Shown piece after piece: positions 12,063 through 22,238 of a stretch of DNA of 64,000 bases (position 1 is its first letter; every line of letters starts with the position of its first letter). The notes below the pieces were generated by a model. The model saw only the letters and a list, made by a program, of their open reading frames with translations. It had not been told where the DNA came from and made no database searches. Source of the stretch: Xiphophorus maculatus (taxonomy: Eukaryota; Chordata; Actinopteri; Cyprinodontiformes; Poeciliidae); the NCBI RefSeq assembly GCF_002775205.1, contig NC_036453.1, positions 30,481,213 to 30,545,212 of the forward strand, in the 5' to 3' direction. Position numbers and translations under genes: made by a program.

Positions 12063-13030
12063 ATGGATTCATTTAATCCTTTTTTTGTAAAAAATAACAC
12101 ATTTATCCAACCTGCCTATTTTATAATAAGTGGATTTATTGGTTTACCAAACATGAAGTATTACTATGTCTTTCTCTTTTTTGTATTTATAATCTCAGTG
12201 CTTGCAAATGTGGCTGTAATGGCTGTAATCTGTCTGGATCATAACCTCAGAGCTCCAAAGTATGTTGCAGTTTTTAACCTTGCATTTGTGGACCTTTTAG
12301 GTAGCTGTGCTCTGGTACCAAAGGTCCTTGATATCTTTTTGTTTAATCATTATTATGTCCCCTACAATGACTGCTTGGCGTTTCTGTTCTTCTGCTACAT
12401 TTGCCTTTCAATGCAGGCTCTTAATCTGGTTGCTCTCTGCTACGATCGCCTGATGGCCATCATGTTTCCTCTGCACTACCATGTAAAGGTTACTCATAAG
12501 ATTATGTTTTCCATGCTTACCTTTTTTTGGCTTTTTGTAATAACTTGTGTTTTAATTGCAATTGGCCTTCTTACAAGACTTTCCTTCTGCAAGAATGTGG
12601 TCATTAACAGCTATTTTTGTGACATGGTCAAATCTACAAGCTGGCATGCAATGACAATTTTCCTAATTTTGTGATCTCGCAATTACTTCCATTTCTATTT
12701 CTTTGGATGCCTCTTATTATAATATTTTCCAGTTACATATGTATTGGGTATACTTTAGCTCAGGTGGTTGCAGCTCAGGAAAGGGTGAAGGCTCTTAGAA
12801 CCTGCACAGCTCATCTCTCATTGGTAGTGATCTATTTCTTTCCAATATTGATCACGTTTACTATGGGCTCTGGCATCCATCCAAATGCCAGAATCATTAA
12901 CTTGTCTTTGACCTCTGTTTTTCCACCCATGTTGAATCCAATCATTTATGTTTTGCAGACACAAGAAATAAGATTATCAATTAAAAGAATACTAAAAGGT
13001 AGGAATAAAGCTAAAATTATGGTGAAATAA
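12063..13030 (+). pseudogene. Odorant receptor OR-B, single frameshift
   Basis: OR of the array I subfamily starting MDSFNPFFVKNNTF. Its frame is open through TM4, then shifts in extracellular loop 2: the array consensus reads TTCTGTGACCATGG, but here one C is missing after TTTTGTGA (about 12620-12625), so the FCDHG motif is lost and a stop follows soon. Downstream the correct frame resumes and runs to the stop at 13030 with intact TM5-TM7 and the QTQEI tail. A single lesion means recent death, a segregating allele or a sequencing error. The middle (about 12130-12590) is nearly identical to OR-D while both ends differ, which suggests gene conversion. The true start is 12063; upstream in-frame codons are not ATG. 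Confidence 0.85.
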
Positions 13031-13651
13031 ATATGTTTTAGGCCTGTTTTTTTTTTCAAACAACAGAAGTATGTTGACAAACATACTTAGAAAACATTTC
13101 TGAGTTGAACTTGATTTCTGAAGATTATCTCAAGACTCAACCTACCTTTTGGGATTTACATTGGGGTGCTGAGGCCAATTTTAGGGACTGGGTCAAAGGT
13201 ATGCCAGTAATTGAAACAAGAGTGCTTTCTAAGCAGGCTGTAGATCCATCAGACTAGATCAGTTTAAATGTGAAGGAAGTTGATTCTATAATCTAGCAAC
13301 AATAAGTTAAAACAGATGAGATGAGAATGAATACACTTACTAAATTCATCTGATTGGAGAGAGAGGTCAGTCTAATATGTTTGATATGAAAGTTCTTCAA
13401 GTATCAACTCACTACCAGTAATCTGATTTATTTATTTTTAAAAGTTTGAAGTCTGAGTATGGGCTTGGTTTCTACAACAAACGTATTTCCACTCCCAGTA
13501 ACCAAACTTTGAGCTCCTATGAAGTTGACTCAAGGGAACAAACCTTAACTCTTATAAGTCAGAAAAGAGAAGCAGTGTTTCCATTTCAGCTGCTCTCCTC
13601 TGAACAAAGCTTGTTGAAGTAGAAAAGACTTGTGAACAGTGAAGCAAGTAG
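13031..13651 (+). other. Spacer and upstream region of OR-C
   Basis: The first 50 bases match the 3' flank of OR-D. From 13087 the sequence is the start of the 5.5 kb duplication and matches 18617 onward almost base for base. Relative to the flank of OR-D about 1.03 kb is missing at the joint near 13082-13087. No gene is present. Confidence 0.7.
13552..13558 (+). promoter_or_regulatory. TATA-like box of OR-C
   Basis: TTATAAG lies 100 bases before the OR-C ATG. The whole upstream region is identical in the intact sister OR-C2. Inferred from position only. Confidence 0.35.
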
Positions 13652-14324
13652 ATGGATCTTTTCAATCCAGCTCTTGAGGAAAACATCACCTTTGTCCGTC
13701 CTGCGTATTTTATTATAGCAGGTTTTATTGGCATTCCTAATGTGAACTTCTACTTTGTCTTTCTGTTGTGTGTTTATGTTCTTTCAGTGGTAGGAAATGG
13801 AACTGTGCTGACTCTCATAATTATGGATCATACTCTGAAAGGTCCGAAATATGTTGCAGTTTTCAGTCTCTGTTGGCTTCACCACGAGATTGTCATTCTG
13901 TAAGTCTGTGGTTATTAACAGCTACTTCTGTGACCATGGCCCTGTGTACAGACTTGGCTGTAATGATGTTTCCCCCAGCTTTGCACTTGGTATTTTGTTA
14001 ACAGTTATCATGCTTTGGATTCCTCTAGCATTTATCCTAGCAACTTACTGCTGTATTGTTTATGCTTTATCAAAAATTTCAACAGCGCAGGAACGAAGAA
14101 AGGCTTTTAAGACTTGCACAGGACATCTTTCATTAGTGACCATTTATTTTCTCCCCATTACTCTTGTTTTTGGAATCGGAAGCAAAATGCATCCTAATGC
14201 CAGGATCATAAACTTGTCGCTGACTACTATAATTCCACCAATGCTGAATCCCATCATTTATGTTTTTCAGACACAGGAAATAAAACAAGCTTTGAACAAG
14301 TTCATAAAGAAAACAAGGCGGTAA
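13652..14324 (+). pseudogene. Odorant receptor OR-C, internal deletion
   Basis: Sister of the intact OR-C2 (19182-20132). Compared with it, 278 bases are missing at about 13879, just after the PKYVAVFSL motif of TM2. This removes the rest of TM2, TM3 with the SYDR motif and TM4, and shifts the frame because 278 is not a multiple of three. The 3' part (extracellular loop 2 to the KKTRR end) stays readable in another frame to 14324. Outside the deletion the two copies are almost identical, so the deletion followed the duplication. Confidence 0.9.
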
Positions 14325-14753
14325 AAGATTGGATGGAAATTTTTAATCTATCCAGCAGCCAAATTGTATGACTGCTGAGCATAAAAACTGAGCAGAGCAA
14401 ACACAAACAGGGTCTCTTTTAATCTCAAGTAGATACACAATGTTTAACTGTGAAATAAAATAAAAATATTAAAATAAAATGTCAGGAATGTTGGACTTAA
14501 ATGTATAGGATAGATAATTAAACAATTTTTGTCTGTAAAGTCACAATGACAGCCTAAACAATGACATTAGATTGTTTATTAGAGAGGTTATTTTTTTACA
14601 GTAGCTAGCCTTCAGCAGTCAATATGATCAACAGTCTGTAAATGCAAAAAGGTGGATTAAGCAAATTATTTTAATGTGTTTATGCTTGATCATCTGATCA
14701 AAAGTGTAAAGGGCTGTGTAAGTAATATGTGACCACCATAACAATAAAAACAT

Positions 14754-15109
14754 CCATTCATCCATTTTCTAACACCCTTGTCCCTAGTGGGGTCAGGAGG
14801 GCTGCTGGTGCCTCTCCAGCTAACGTTCTGGGCGAGAGGCGGGGTCAACCTGGACAGGTCGCCAGTCTGTCGCAGGGCAACACAGAGACAGGCAACCATG
14901 CACACACACACTCACACCTAGGGAGAATTTAGAGAGACCAATTAACCTGACAGTCATGTTTTTGAACTGTGGGAGGAAGCCGGAGAAAACCCACACATGC
15001 ACAGGGAAAACATGCAAACTCCGTGCAGAAAGACCCCAGGCCGGGAATCGAACCCAGGACCTCCTTGCTTCAAGGCAACAGCGCTACCAACTCCGCCACT
15101 GTGCAGCCC
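14754..15109 (-). mobile_element. Full-length tRNA-derived SINE
   Basis: Read on the minus strand it begins GGGCTGCACAGTGG, has a tRNA-like A box (GTGGCGGAGTTGGTAGCGC) and a perfect B box (GGTTCGATTCC), then a body and a tail of ATGGATGAATGG type. A perfect 13-base target duplication ACAATAAAAACAT flanks it (14741-14753 and 15110-15122). It is transcribed by RNA polymerase III and moved by a partner LINE, probably of RTE/Rex3 type given the tail. Open frames here (60-100 codons) are accidental. Confidence 0.85.
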
Positions 15110-15592
15110 ACAATAAAAACATTTTTGAAATAAAAAAAATAAAAGACTTAAAGCAGTGTCCTTTGATCTTTCATCATGTCTGGTGGCACCATCAGAAATA
15201 TCAACCACCATGACTACTGCTGTCACCACATCTGTAAAATCTATCGGACTCATCAAAATCTTTACATAATCAACTTTAAAGGCTTGTAACTGTGTTTCTT
15301 CCTTTGATCCATACTGGTGCTAGCACAACAGTCTACAATCAGCACAACATTTATTATTTTAATCAAGATTAAAAGCAGACTTTTAAAAATATGCTAATGG
15401 CCAAAACTTACTCTACTTTTAATTGAAGAAATTCCAAATGAAAAATAATTTTAAAATTCTTGAAATACACAAAATAAAACACTTAACTTTATATTTATGA
15501 CTATATAACAGTTGTAAAATTGTATGCATAATTTTATTATCCAATTAAATACTAACATCATCATCTCAAAGTAGTAAAAAATAGGTAAGGTG

Positions 15593-15720
15593 AGGTAATC
15601 TTATTTATATAGCACAATTTTAGCAACAAGGCAATTCAAAGTGCTTCACACAAGTTAGAGGAAATACAAACAAAAGAAAAGCAAAAGAGAAACAAAAAAG
15701 TACTCCGCAATTTGTAGCAG
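15593..15720. repeat. Dispersed teleost repeat fragment
   Basis: The stretch 'agcaacaaggcaattcaaag' followed by 'tgcttcacacaagtt' belongs to a repeat scattered through many fish genomes. Its class is not clear from this fragment. The duplicate lies at about 21401-21530. Confidence 0.4.
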
Positions 15721-15974
15721 ATTTCTGAGCAAGACAATCACAAATATCTTGCGGAAACATAAACTCTTCCTATCAGCTTTCTGGTTCTTGCTCAGTCTGA
15801 CTCTCCATGACCCAAAAGCTGAGTCATTTTCATAATAAAATGATTAATTTCTTATCTGATATTCAATAGACAACATGGCAAAAGTGCAAAGACTGTTAGT
15901 GGTGGTAGGGGCGCCATATAGGGGGGAAAAGATATACGTATATAGTTAAATATATATATTTAACTATATATTTA

Positions 15975-15977
<3 letters not shown>

Positions 15978-16050
<73 letters not shown>
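15978..16050. repeat. (AT)n microsatellite
   Basis: A nearly pure AT dinucleotide tract, longer than the sister tract at about 21764-21822. It accounts for part of the length difference between the duplication copies. Confidence 0.95.
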
Positions 16051-16055
<5 letters not shown>

Positions 16056-16110
16056 TACAGACCAAAAGTTTGGACAAAACTGTGTGTCCAAACTTTTGGT
16101 CTGTACTGTA
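16051..16110. mobile_element. Palindromic miniature of a Tc1/mariner-like element
   Basis: Two 26-base arms (16051-16076 and 16085-16110), perfect reverse complements with the core ACAGACCAAAAGTTTGGACA, are separated by only eight bases. The arm matches terminal repeats of a common fish Tc1/mariner-type element, and TA flanks both sides. The likely origin is near-complete internal loss, leaving two ends head to head. The sister copy (21823-21882) has one arm mismatch. Confidence 0.6.
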
Positions 16111-16113
16111 TAT

Positions 16114-16460
16114 ATGGTGTTCTGCCAACTGTCGAGGGTTTTTATTCTTGCTTTTTTATGCCCCAATCACTCCAGTGTATTTGAGGTAAACACAACAAAC
16201 AAATATATATATATATCAAAGAAAATATATTTGTATTATTAAGAAAATACAAGATTATAAGTAAAACTGGTAGAAATGATTTATGTAAACAGATGTAGCT
16301 CCAGAAAGTTCCACACAAGCTGCAGAGGAAATTTCCACAAGATCAAACTTTTTCATTTGAATGAAGCTTGTGTTTGTTGTGTTTACCTCAAATACCCTGG
16401 AGGGTTTGGGGCATAAAAAACAGGAAGAATAAAAACCCTCGACAGTTGTCAGAACACCAT
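16114..16460. repeat. Inverted repeat flanking the OR-D promoter
   Basis: Left arm 16114-16199 and right arm 16373-16460 are imperfect reverse complements over about 85 bases, with a loop of about 175 bases. The right arm includes the candidate TATA box of OR-D (GCATAAAAAA) and the stretch up to 100 bases before its ATG. The left arm therefore carries a mirror-image promoter facing the other way. The same structure precedes OR-D2. Confidence 0.85.
16411..16420 (+). promoter_or_regulatory. TATA-like box of OR-D
   Basis: GCATAAAAAA ends about 140 bases before the ATG, the spacing seen for the H, J and E receptors. It lies in the right arm of the inverted repeat. Confidence 0.35.
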
Positions 16461-16559
16461 GAACTAAAACAAATCTGAACAAGTAACAGTGCTGATGTCT
16501 GCAGCGCTGTTGACTGCTCTGACAGAACTTGCACAAAAGTATACCCTGCATATTTTAAA

Positions 16560-17528
16560 ATGGACCTTTTCAACTCTGCTTTTGGAACAAACACCACTTT
16601 TATCCGTCCTCCTTATTTCATCATCAGTGGATTTATTGGTTTACCAAACATGAAGTATTACTATGTCTTTCTCTTTTTTGTATTTATAATCTCAGTGCTG
16701 GGAAACGTGGCTGTAATGGCTGTAATCTGTCTGGATCATAACCTCAGAGCTCCAAAGTATGTTGCAGTTTTTAACCTTGCATTTGTGGACCTTTTAGGTA
16801 GCTGTGCTCTGGTACCAAAGGTCCTTGATATCTTTTTGCTTAATCATTATTATGTCCCCTACAATGACTGCTTGGCGTTTCTGTTCTTCTGCTACATTTG
16901 CCTTTCAATGCAGGCTCTTAATCTGGTTGCTCTCTGCTACGATCGCCTGATGGCCATCATGTTTCCTCTGCACTACCATGTAAAGGTTACTCATAAGATT
17001 ATGTTTTCCATGCTTACCTTTTTTTGGCTTTTTGTAATAACTTGTATTTTAATTGCAATTGGCCTTCTTACAAGACTTTCCTTCTGCAAGTCTTTGGTCA
17101 TTAACAGCTATTTCTGTGACCATGGCCAGTTGTATAAACTTGCTTGCAATGACAATTTTCCTAATTCAGTCATTGGTAATTTATTACCAGTGCTTCTTAT
17201 GTGGCTCCCTTTTATATTCATTGTGTCCAGTTACATTTGTATTGGTTATGTTTTGGCTAAAGTTACCGCAGCTCATGAAAGAGCAAAAACCTTTAAAACC
17301 TGCACAGCTCATCTCTCGTTGGTGGTAATCTACTTCCTCCCGATAATAGTCACATTTACTATGAGTTCGAGAATACATCCGAATGCCCGTATCATCAACT
17401 TGTCTCTTACTTCTGTTTTTCCACCCATGTTGAATCCAATCATTTATGTTTTGCAGACACAAGAAATAAGATTATCAATTAAAAGAATACTAAAAGGTAG
17501 GAATAAAGCTAAAATTATGGTGAAATAA
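16560..17528 (+). CDS. Odorant receptor OR-D
   Basis: Intact single-exon receptor of 322 residues. It has an N-glycosylation site at N11 (NTT), GN at residues 48-49 in TM1, PKYVAVFNLAFVDLLG in TM2, Cys104 for the loop disulphide, CYDRLMAI at the end of TM3, a cysteine-rich second extracellular loop (Cys176, 186, 196) with the FCDHG motif, FKTCTAHL before TM6 and PMLNPIIYVLQTQEI in TM7. These mark a fish odorant receptor of the plasma membrane of olfactory neurons, signalling through Golf; the ligand cannot be predicted. Its last 20 residues and 3' flank match OR-B, while everything upstream matches OR-D2, so it looks like a crossover hybrid with the switch at about 17417-17469. Confidence 0.93.
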   Translation: MDLFNSAFGTNTTFIRPPYFIISGFIGLPNMKYYYVFLFFVFIISVLGNVAVMAVICLDHNLRAPKYVAVFNLAFVDLLGSCALVPKVLDIFLLNHYYVPYNDCLAFLFFCYICLSMQALNLVALCYDRLMAIMFPLHYHVKVTHKIMFSMLTFFWLFVITCILIAIGLLTRLSFCKSLVINSYFCDHGQLYKLACNDNFPNSVIGNLLPVLLMWLPFIFIVSSYICIGYVLAKVTAAHERAKTFKTCTAHLSLVVIYFLPIIVTFTMSSRIHPNARIINLSLTSVFPPMLNPIIYVLQTQEIRLSIKRILKGRNKAKIMVK

Positions 17529-18616
17529 ATATGTTTTAGGCCTGTTTTCTTTTTCAAACAACAGAAGTATGTTGACAAACATCTTTTATTTTTGCATAAA
17601 AGAGGACAGAGAGGCTTGATTTTAGCATTTGTTCTGAATTGTGTAATCTTTTTAGCTCAGTTGTCTCTCAATGCTAACTTCTGTTTTGATATTAATAGCA
17701 AACAATTTCTAGTTTCTTTCTAGTTCCTGACTGGATTTCCTGTTAAATCCCTCTTCTCTTTTAATCTCTATGCAAAGCATTTCCTTAAAAAGTCATAGTT
17801 CAAAAAAGATTTGAAATAAAATAGAATACCTGAATAATGAAATTGTCTTTGTTTGTTTACTGAACACATTTACAGTATTTCATGTTGGATTAACATTAAC
17901 ATTAACATCCATGTTTTTATGGTGTTTTATTGCTCTAAAAATGTTGATATTCACAATACTGTACAATAATGATATTTTTGATTGCCTGAAAGTTTGGGAT
18001 ATAAGCTTAGCACTATAGGCAACTGTGCTTCATATGAATTTTACATTTTTAAAACACTGTTTTACTGACGCATATTTGAAACCGTCTCCTCTTTAGAAAA
18101 AAACATTGCCTATTTTTATTCTCTTAGTGACATTAAATCAAACTGTTTTACAGCTTATTCTATTAGAGAACAAGGTTGAAATCTTTTTAGACCAAAACAG
18201 AGCAACACAACCAGTTGACGTGCTTCTGTAGAAAATAGTTTCTCTTCAAATGGCTTTGAAAGCTTTTTTTTTTACTGAAACTTGAAATAGTTAGCTTGCT
18301 CCCACAGTTGCAACTCCTGCAGTAAAGGGCGGAGATGTTAGCATAACCTGTTAGCATTTATGGGTTGATCAACGATTGAAAATTTATTTTCCTCTTTGGA
18401 CCTGCTGGTCACTTTCTAGGGCAAATTGAACAGTGAGTTGTTGTGTTTCATTCTCTAGCGCTAACATAAAAGTATTATCATGGTTAATTTCATTTTCTTG
18501 GCAAATTAATTAACAGTAATTAATTTCTAATTACTATTAATTAATAGTAATTACTTCAAATAATTTGAACAATCGTATCAAAATCTTACCAAATGTGTTT
18601 ATTTTTTATGCAACTG
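17529..18616. other. Intergenic DNA between duplication copies
   Basis: The first 50 bases match the flank of OR-B. The remaining 1 kb occurs once here and is what the OR-B flank has lost. AT-rich, no gene seen. Confidence 0.6.
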
Positions 18617-19081
18617 TTAGAAAACATTTCTGAATTGAACTTGATTTCTGAAGATTATCTCAAGACTCAACCTACCTTTTGGGATTTACATTGGGGTGCT
18701 GAGGCCAATTTTAGGGACTGGGTCAAAGGTATGCCAGTAATTGTAACAAGAGTGCTTTCTAAGCAGGCTGTAGATCCATCAGACTAGATCAGTTTAAATG
18801 TGAAGGAAGTTGATTCTATAATCTAGCAACAATAAGTTAAAACAGATGAGATGAGAATGAATACACTTACTAAATTCATCTGATTGGAGAGAGAGGTCAG
18901 TCTAATATGTTTGATATGAAAGTTCTTCAAGTATCAACTCACTACCAGTAATCTGATTTATTTATTTTTAAAAGTTTGAAGTCTGAGTATGGGCTTGGTT
19001 TCTACAACAAACGTATTTCCACTCCCAGTAACCAAACTTTGAGCTCCTATGAAGTTGACTCAAGGGAACAAACCTTAACTC

Positions 19082-19088
19082 TTATAAG
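19082..19088 (+). promoter_or_regulatory. TATA-like box of OR-C2
   Basis: TTATAAG, 100 bases before the ATG, identical to the element before OR-C. Confidence 0.35.
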
Positions 19089-19181
19089 TCAGAAAAGAGA
19101 AGCAGTGTTTCCATTTCAGCTGCTCTCCTCTGAACAAAGCTTGTTGAAGTAGAAAAGACTTGTGAACAGTGAAGCAAGTAG

Positions 19182-20132
19182 ATGGATCTTTTCAATCCAG
19201 CTCTTGAGGAAAACATCACCTTTGTCCGTCCTGCGTATTTTATTATAGCAGGTTTTATTGGCATTCCTAATGTGAACTTCTACTTTGTCTTTCTGTTGTT
19301 TGTTTATGTTCTTTCAGTGGTAGGAAATGGAACTGTGCTGACTCTCATAATTATGGATCATACTCTGAAAGGTCCGAAATATGTTGCAGTTTTCAGTCTT
19401 GCTCTAACTGACATCTTAAGCAGTACAGCTTTTTTACCAAAAATCATTGACATGTTCCTGTTTGATCGTCGCTATATTTCGTACAATGAATGCTTGACCT
19501 TCATGTTTTTTGGCTTCACACTACTTGCAATGCAATGTTTTAACCTGGTTGCAATGTCTTATGATAGACTGATTGCCATCATGTACCCTCTGCACTACCA
19601 AGTGAAAGTGACCCAAAGGTTTATGATCAATTTGATCGCTTTTTTGTGGATTTTTACCATCACTATTTTCCTCATTGCTGTTGGCTTCATCACGAGATTG
19701 TCATTCTGTAAGTCTGTGGTTATTAACAGCTACTTCTGTGACCATGGCCCTTTGTACAGACTTGGCTGTAATGATGTTTCCCCCAGCTTTGCAATTGGTA
19801 TTTTGTTTACAGTTATCATGCTTTGGATTCCTCTAGCATTTATCCTAGCAACTTACTGCTGTATTGTTTATGCTTTATCAAAAATTTCAACAGCGCAGGA
19901 ACGAAGAAAGGCTTTTAAGACTTGCACAGGACATCTTTCATTAGTGACCATTTATTTTCTCCCCATTACTCTTGTTTTTGGAATCGGAAGCAAAATGCAT
20001 CCTAATGCCAGGATCATAAACTTGTCGCTGACTACTATTATTCCACCAATGCTGAATCCCATCATTTATGTTTTTCAGACACAGGAAATAAAACAAGCTT
20101 TGAACAAGTTCATAAAGAAAACAAGGCGGTAA
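19182..20132 (+). CDS. Odorant receptor OR-C2
   Basis: Intact single-exon receptor of 316 residues beginning MDLFNPALEENITF with a glycosylation site at N11 (NIT). Visible motifs are VVGNGT in TM1, PKYVAVFSLALTDIL in TM2, SYDRLIAIMYPLHY after TM3, FCDHGPLYRLGCND in extracellular loop 2, FKTCTGHLSLV before TM6 and PMLNPIIYVFQTQEI in TM7. It belongs to the array I subfamily but forms its own branch with OR-C, differing from D/D2/E through most of TM3-TM6. Poly(A) signals (AATAAA) lie within about 150 bases of the stop. Confidence 0.95.
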   Translation: MDLFNPALEENITFVRPAYFIIAGFIGIPNVNFYFVFLLFVYVLSVVGNGTVLTLIIMDHTLKGPKYVAVFSLALTDILSSTAFLPKIIDMFLFDRRYISYNECLTFMFFGFTLLAMQCFNLVAMSYDRLIAIMYPLHYQVKVTQRFMINLIAFLWIFTITIFLIAVGFITRLSFCKSVVINSYFCDHGPLYRLGCNDVSPSFAIGILFTVIMLWIPLAFILATYCCIVYALSKISTAQERRKAFKTCTGHLSLVTIYFLPITLVFGIGSKMHPNARIINLSLTTIIPPMLNPIIYVFQTQEIKQALNKFIKKTRR

Positions 20133-20562
20133 AAGATTGGATGGTAAGTTTTAATCTATCCAGCAGCCAAATTGTATGACTGCTGAGCATAAAAACTGAG
20201 CAGAGCAAACACAAACAGGGTTTCTTTTAATCTTAAGTAGATACACAATGTTCAACTGTGAAATACAATAAAAATATTATAATAAAATGTCAGGAATGTT
20301 GGACTTAAATGTATAGGATAGATAATTAAACAATTTTTGTCTGTAAAGTCACACTGACAACCTAAACAATGACATTAGATTGTTTATTAGAGAGGTTATT
20401 TTTTTACAGTAGCTAGCCTTCAGCAGTCAATATGATCAACAGTCTGTAAATGCAAAAAGGTGGATTAAGCAAATTATTTTTAATGTGTTTATGCTTGATC
20501 ATTTGATCAAAAGTGTAAAGGGCTGTGTAAGTAATATGTGACCACCATAACAATAAAAACAT

Positions 20563-20918
20563 CCATTCATCCATTTTCTAACACCCTTGTCCCTAGTGGG
20601 GTCAGGAGGGCTGCTGGTGCCTCTCCAGCTAACGTTCTGGGCGAGAGGCGGGGTCAACCTGGACAGGTCGCCAGTCTGTCGCAGGGCAACACAGAGACAG
20701 GCAACCATGCACACACACACTCACACCTAGGGAGAATTTAGAGAGACCAATTAACCTGACTGTCATGTTTTTGAACTGTGGGAGGAAGCCGGAGAAAACC
20801 CACACATGCACAGGGAGAACATGCAAACTCCGTGCAGAAAGACCCCAGGCCGGGAATCGAACCCAGGACCTCCTTGCTTCAAGGCAACAGCGCTACCAAC
20901 TGCGCCACTGTGCAGCCC
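20563..20918 (-). mobile_element. tRNA-derived SINE, duplicated copy
   Basis: Same insertion as 14754-15109, with the same 13-base target duplication (20550-20562 and 20919-20931). The A box here reads GTGGCGCAGTTGGTAGCGC, closer to the tRNA consensus than the sister copy. It was carried along by the segmental duplication and is not a separate insertion. Confidence 0.85.
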
Positions 20919-21400
20919 ACAATAAAAACATTTTGAAATAAAAAAAAATAAAAGACTTAAAGCAGTGTCCTTTGATCTTTCATCATGTCTGGTGGCACCA
21001 TCAGAAATATCAACCACCATGACTACTGCTGTCACCACATCTGTAAAATCTATCGGACTCATCAAAATCTTTACATAATCAACTTTAAAGGCTTGTAACT
21101 GTGTTTCTTCCTTTGATCCATACTGGTGCTAGCACAACAGTCTACAATCAGCACAACATTTATTATTTTAATCAAGATTAAAAGCAGACTTTTAAAAATA
21201 TGCTAATGGCCAAAACTTACTCTACTTTTAATTGAAGAAATTCCAAATGAAAAATAATTTTAAAATTCTTGAAATACAAAAAACAAAGCACTTAACTTTA
21301 TATTTATGACTATATAACATTTGTAAAATTGTATGCATAATTTTATTATCCAATTAAATACTAACATCATCATCTCAAAGTAGTAAAAAATAGGTAAGGT

Positions 21401-21530
21401 GAGGTAATCTTATTTATATAGCACATTTTTAGCAACAAGGCAATTCAAAGTGCTTCACACAAGTTAGAGGAAATACAAACAAAAGAAAAGCAAAAGAGAA
21501 ACAAAAAAGTACTCCGCAATTTGTAGCAGA
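21401..21530. repeat. Dispersed teleost repeat fragment, duplicated copy
   Basis: Counterpart of 15593-15720. The following 200 bases differ from copy 1 by small indels only. Confidence 0.4.
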
Positions 21531-21760
21531 TTTCTGAGCAAGACAATCACAAATATCTTGCGGAAACATAAACTTTCTGGTTCTTGCTCAGTCTGACTCT
21601 CAATGACCCAAAAGCTGAGTCATTTTCATAATAAAATGATTAATCAATTTCTTATCTGATTTTCAATGGACAACATGGCAAAAGTGCAAAGACTGTTAGT
21701 GGTGGCAGGGGCGCCATATAGGGGGGAAAAGATATACGTATATAGTTAAATATATATATT

Positions 21761-21763
<3 letters not shown>

Positions 21764-21822
<59 letters not shown>
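21764..21822. repeat. (AT)n microsatellite
   Basis: Shorter sister of the tract at 15978-16050. Confidence 0.95.
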
Positions 21823-21827
<5 letters not shown>

Positions 21828-21882
21828 TACAGACCAAAAGTTTGGACAAAACTGTGTGTCCAAACTTTTGATCTGTACTGTA
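21823..21882. mobile_element. Palindromic Tc1/mariner-like miniature, duplicated copy
   Basis: Same palindrome as at 16051-16110, with one mismatch between the arms (GATC against GGTC). Confidence 0.6.
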
Positions 21883-21885
21883 TAT

Positions 21886-22238
21886 ATGGTGTTCTGACAA
21901 CTGTCGAGGGTTTTTATTCTTGCTTTTTTATGCCCCAATCACTCCAGTGTATTTGAGGTAAACACAACAAACAAATATATATATATATATATATCAAAGA
22001 AAATATATTTGTATTATTAAGAAAATACAAGATTATAAGTAAAACTGGTAGAAATGATTTATGTAAACAGATGTAGCTCCAGAAAGTTCCACACAAGCTG
22101 CAGAGGAAATTTCCACAAGATCAAACTTTTTCATTTGAATGAAGCTTGTGTTTGTTGTGTTTACCTCAAATACCCTGGAGGGTTTAGGGCATAAAAAACA
22201 GCAAGAATAAAAACCCTCGACAGTTGTCAGAACACCAT
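21886..22238. repeat. Inverted repeat flanking the OR-D2 promoter
   Basis: Left arm 21886-21971 and right arm 22151-22238 are imperfect reverse complements, retained from before the duplication. The right arm contains the TATA-like box of OR-D2. Confidence 0.85.
22190..22198 (+). promoter_or_regulatory. TATA-like box of OR-D2
   Basis: CATAAAAAA, about 140 bases before the ATG at 22338, equivalent to the element before OR-D. Confidence 0.35.

Larger units (their letters stand above)
13087..17469 (+). repeat. Array I tandem duplication, copy 1
   Basis: Contains OR-C, a SINE, an (AT)n tract, a small palindrome, the inverted promoter repeat and most of OR-D. It aligns with 18617-23247 at an offset of 5530 at the start and 5778 at the end. 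The shift is explained by the 278-base deletion in OR-C plus small indels, mainly in the AT tract. Both copies share the same SINE with the same target duplication, so the SINE predates the duplication. Confidence 0.9.

Noticed and set aside
15040-15109. tRNA-like A and B boxes on the minus strand
   Set aside because: The sequence is the head of a SINE with target duplications; no full tRNA cloverleaf or terminator is present.
14690-15256. Frames of 60-100 codons on both strands, repeated at 20499-21065
   Set aside because: They lie within the tRNA-derived SINE and its flanks. SINEs are non-coding.
15972-16166. Frames coding runs of Ile-Tyr (also 21696-21938)
   Set aside because: Translation of an (AT)n microsatellite.
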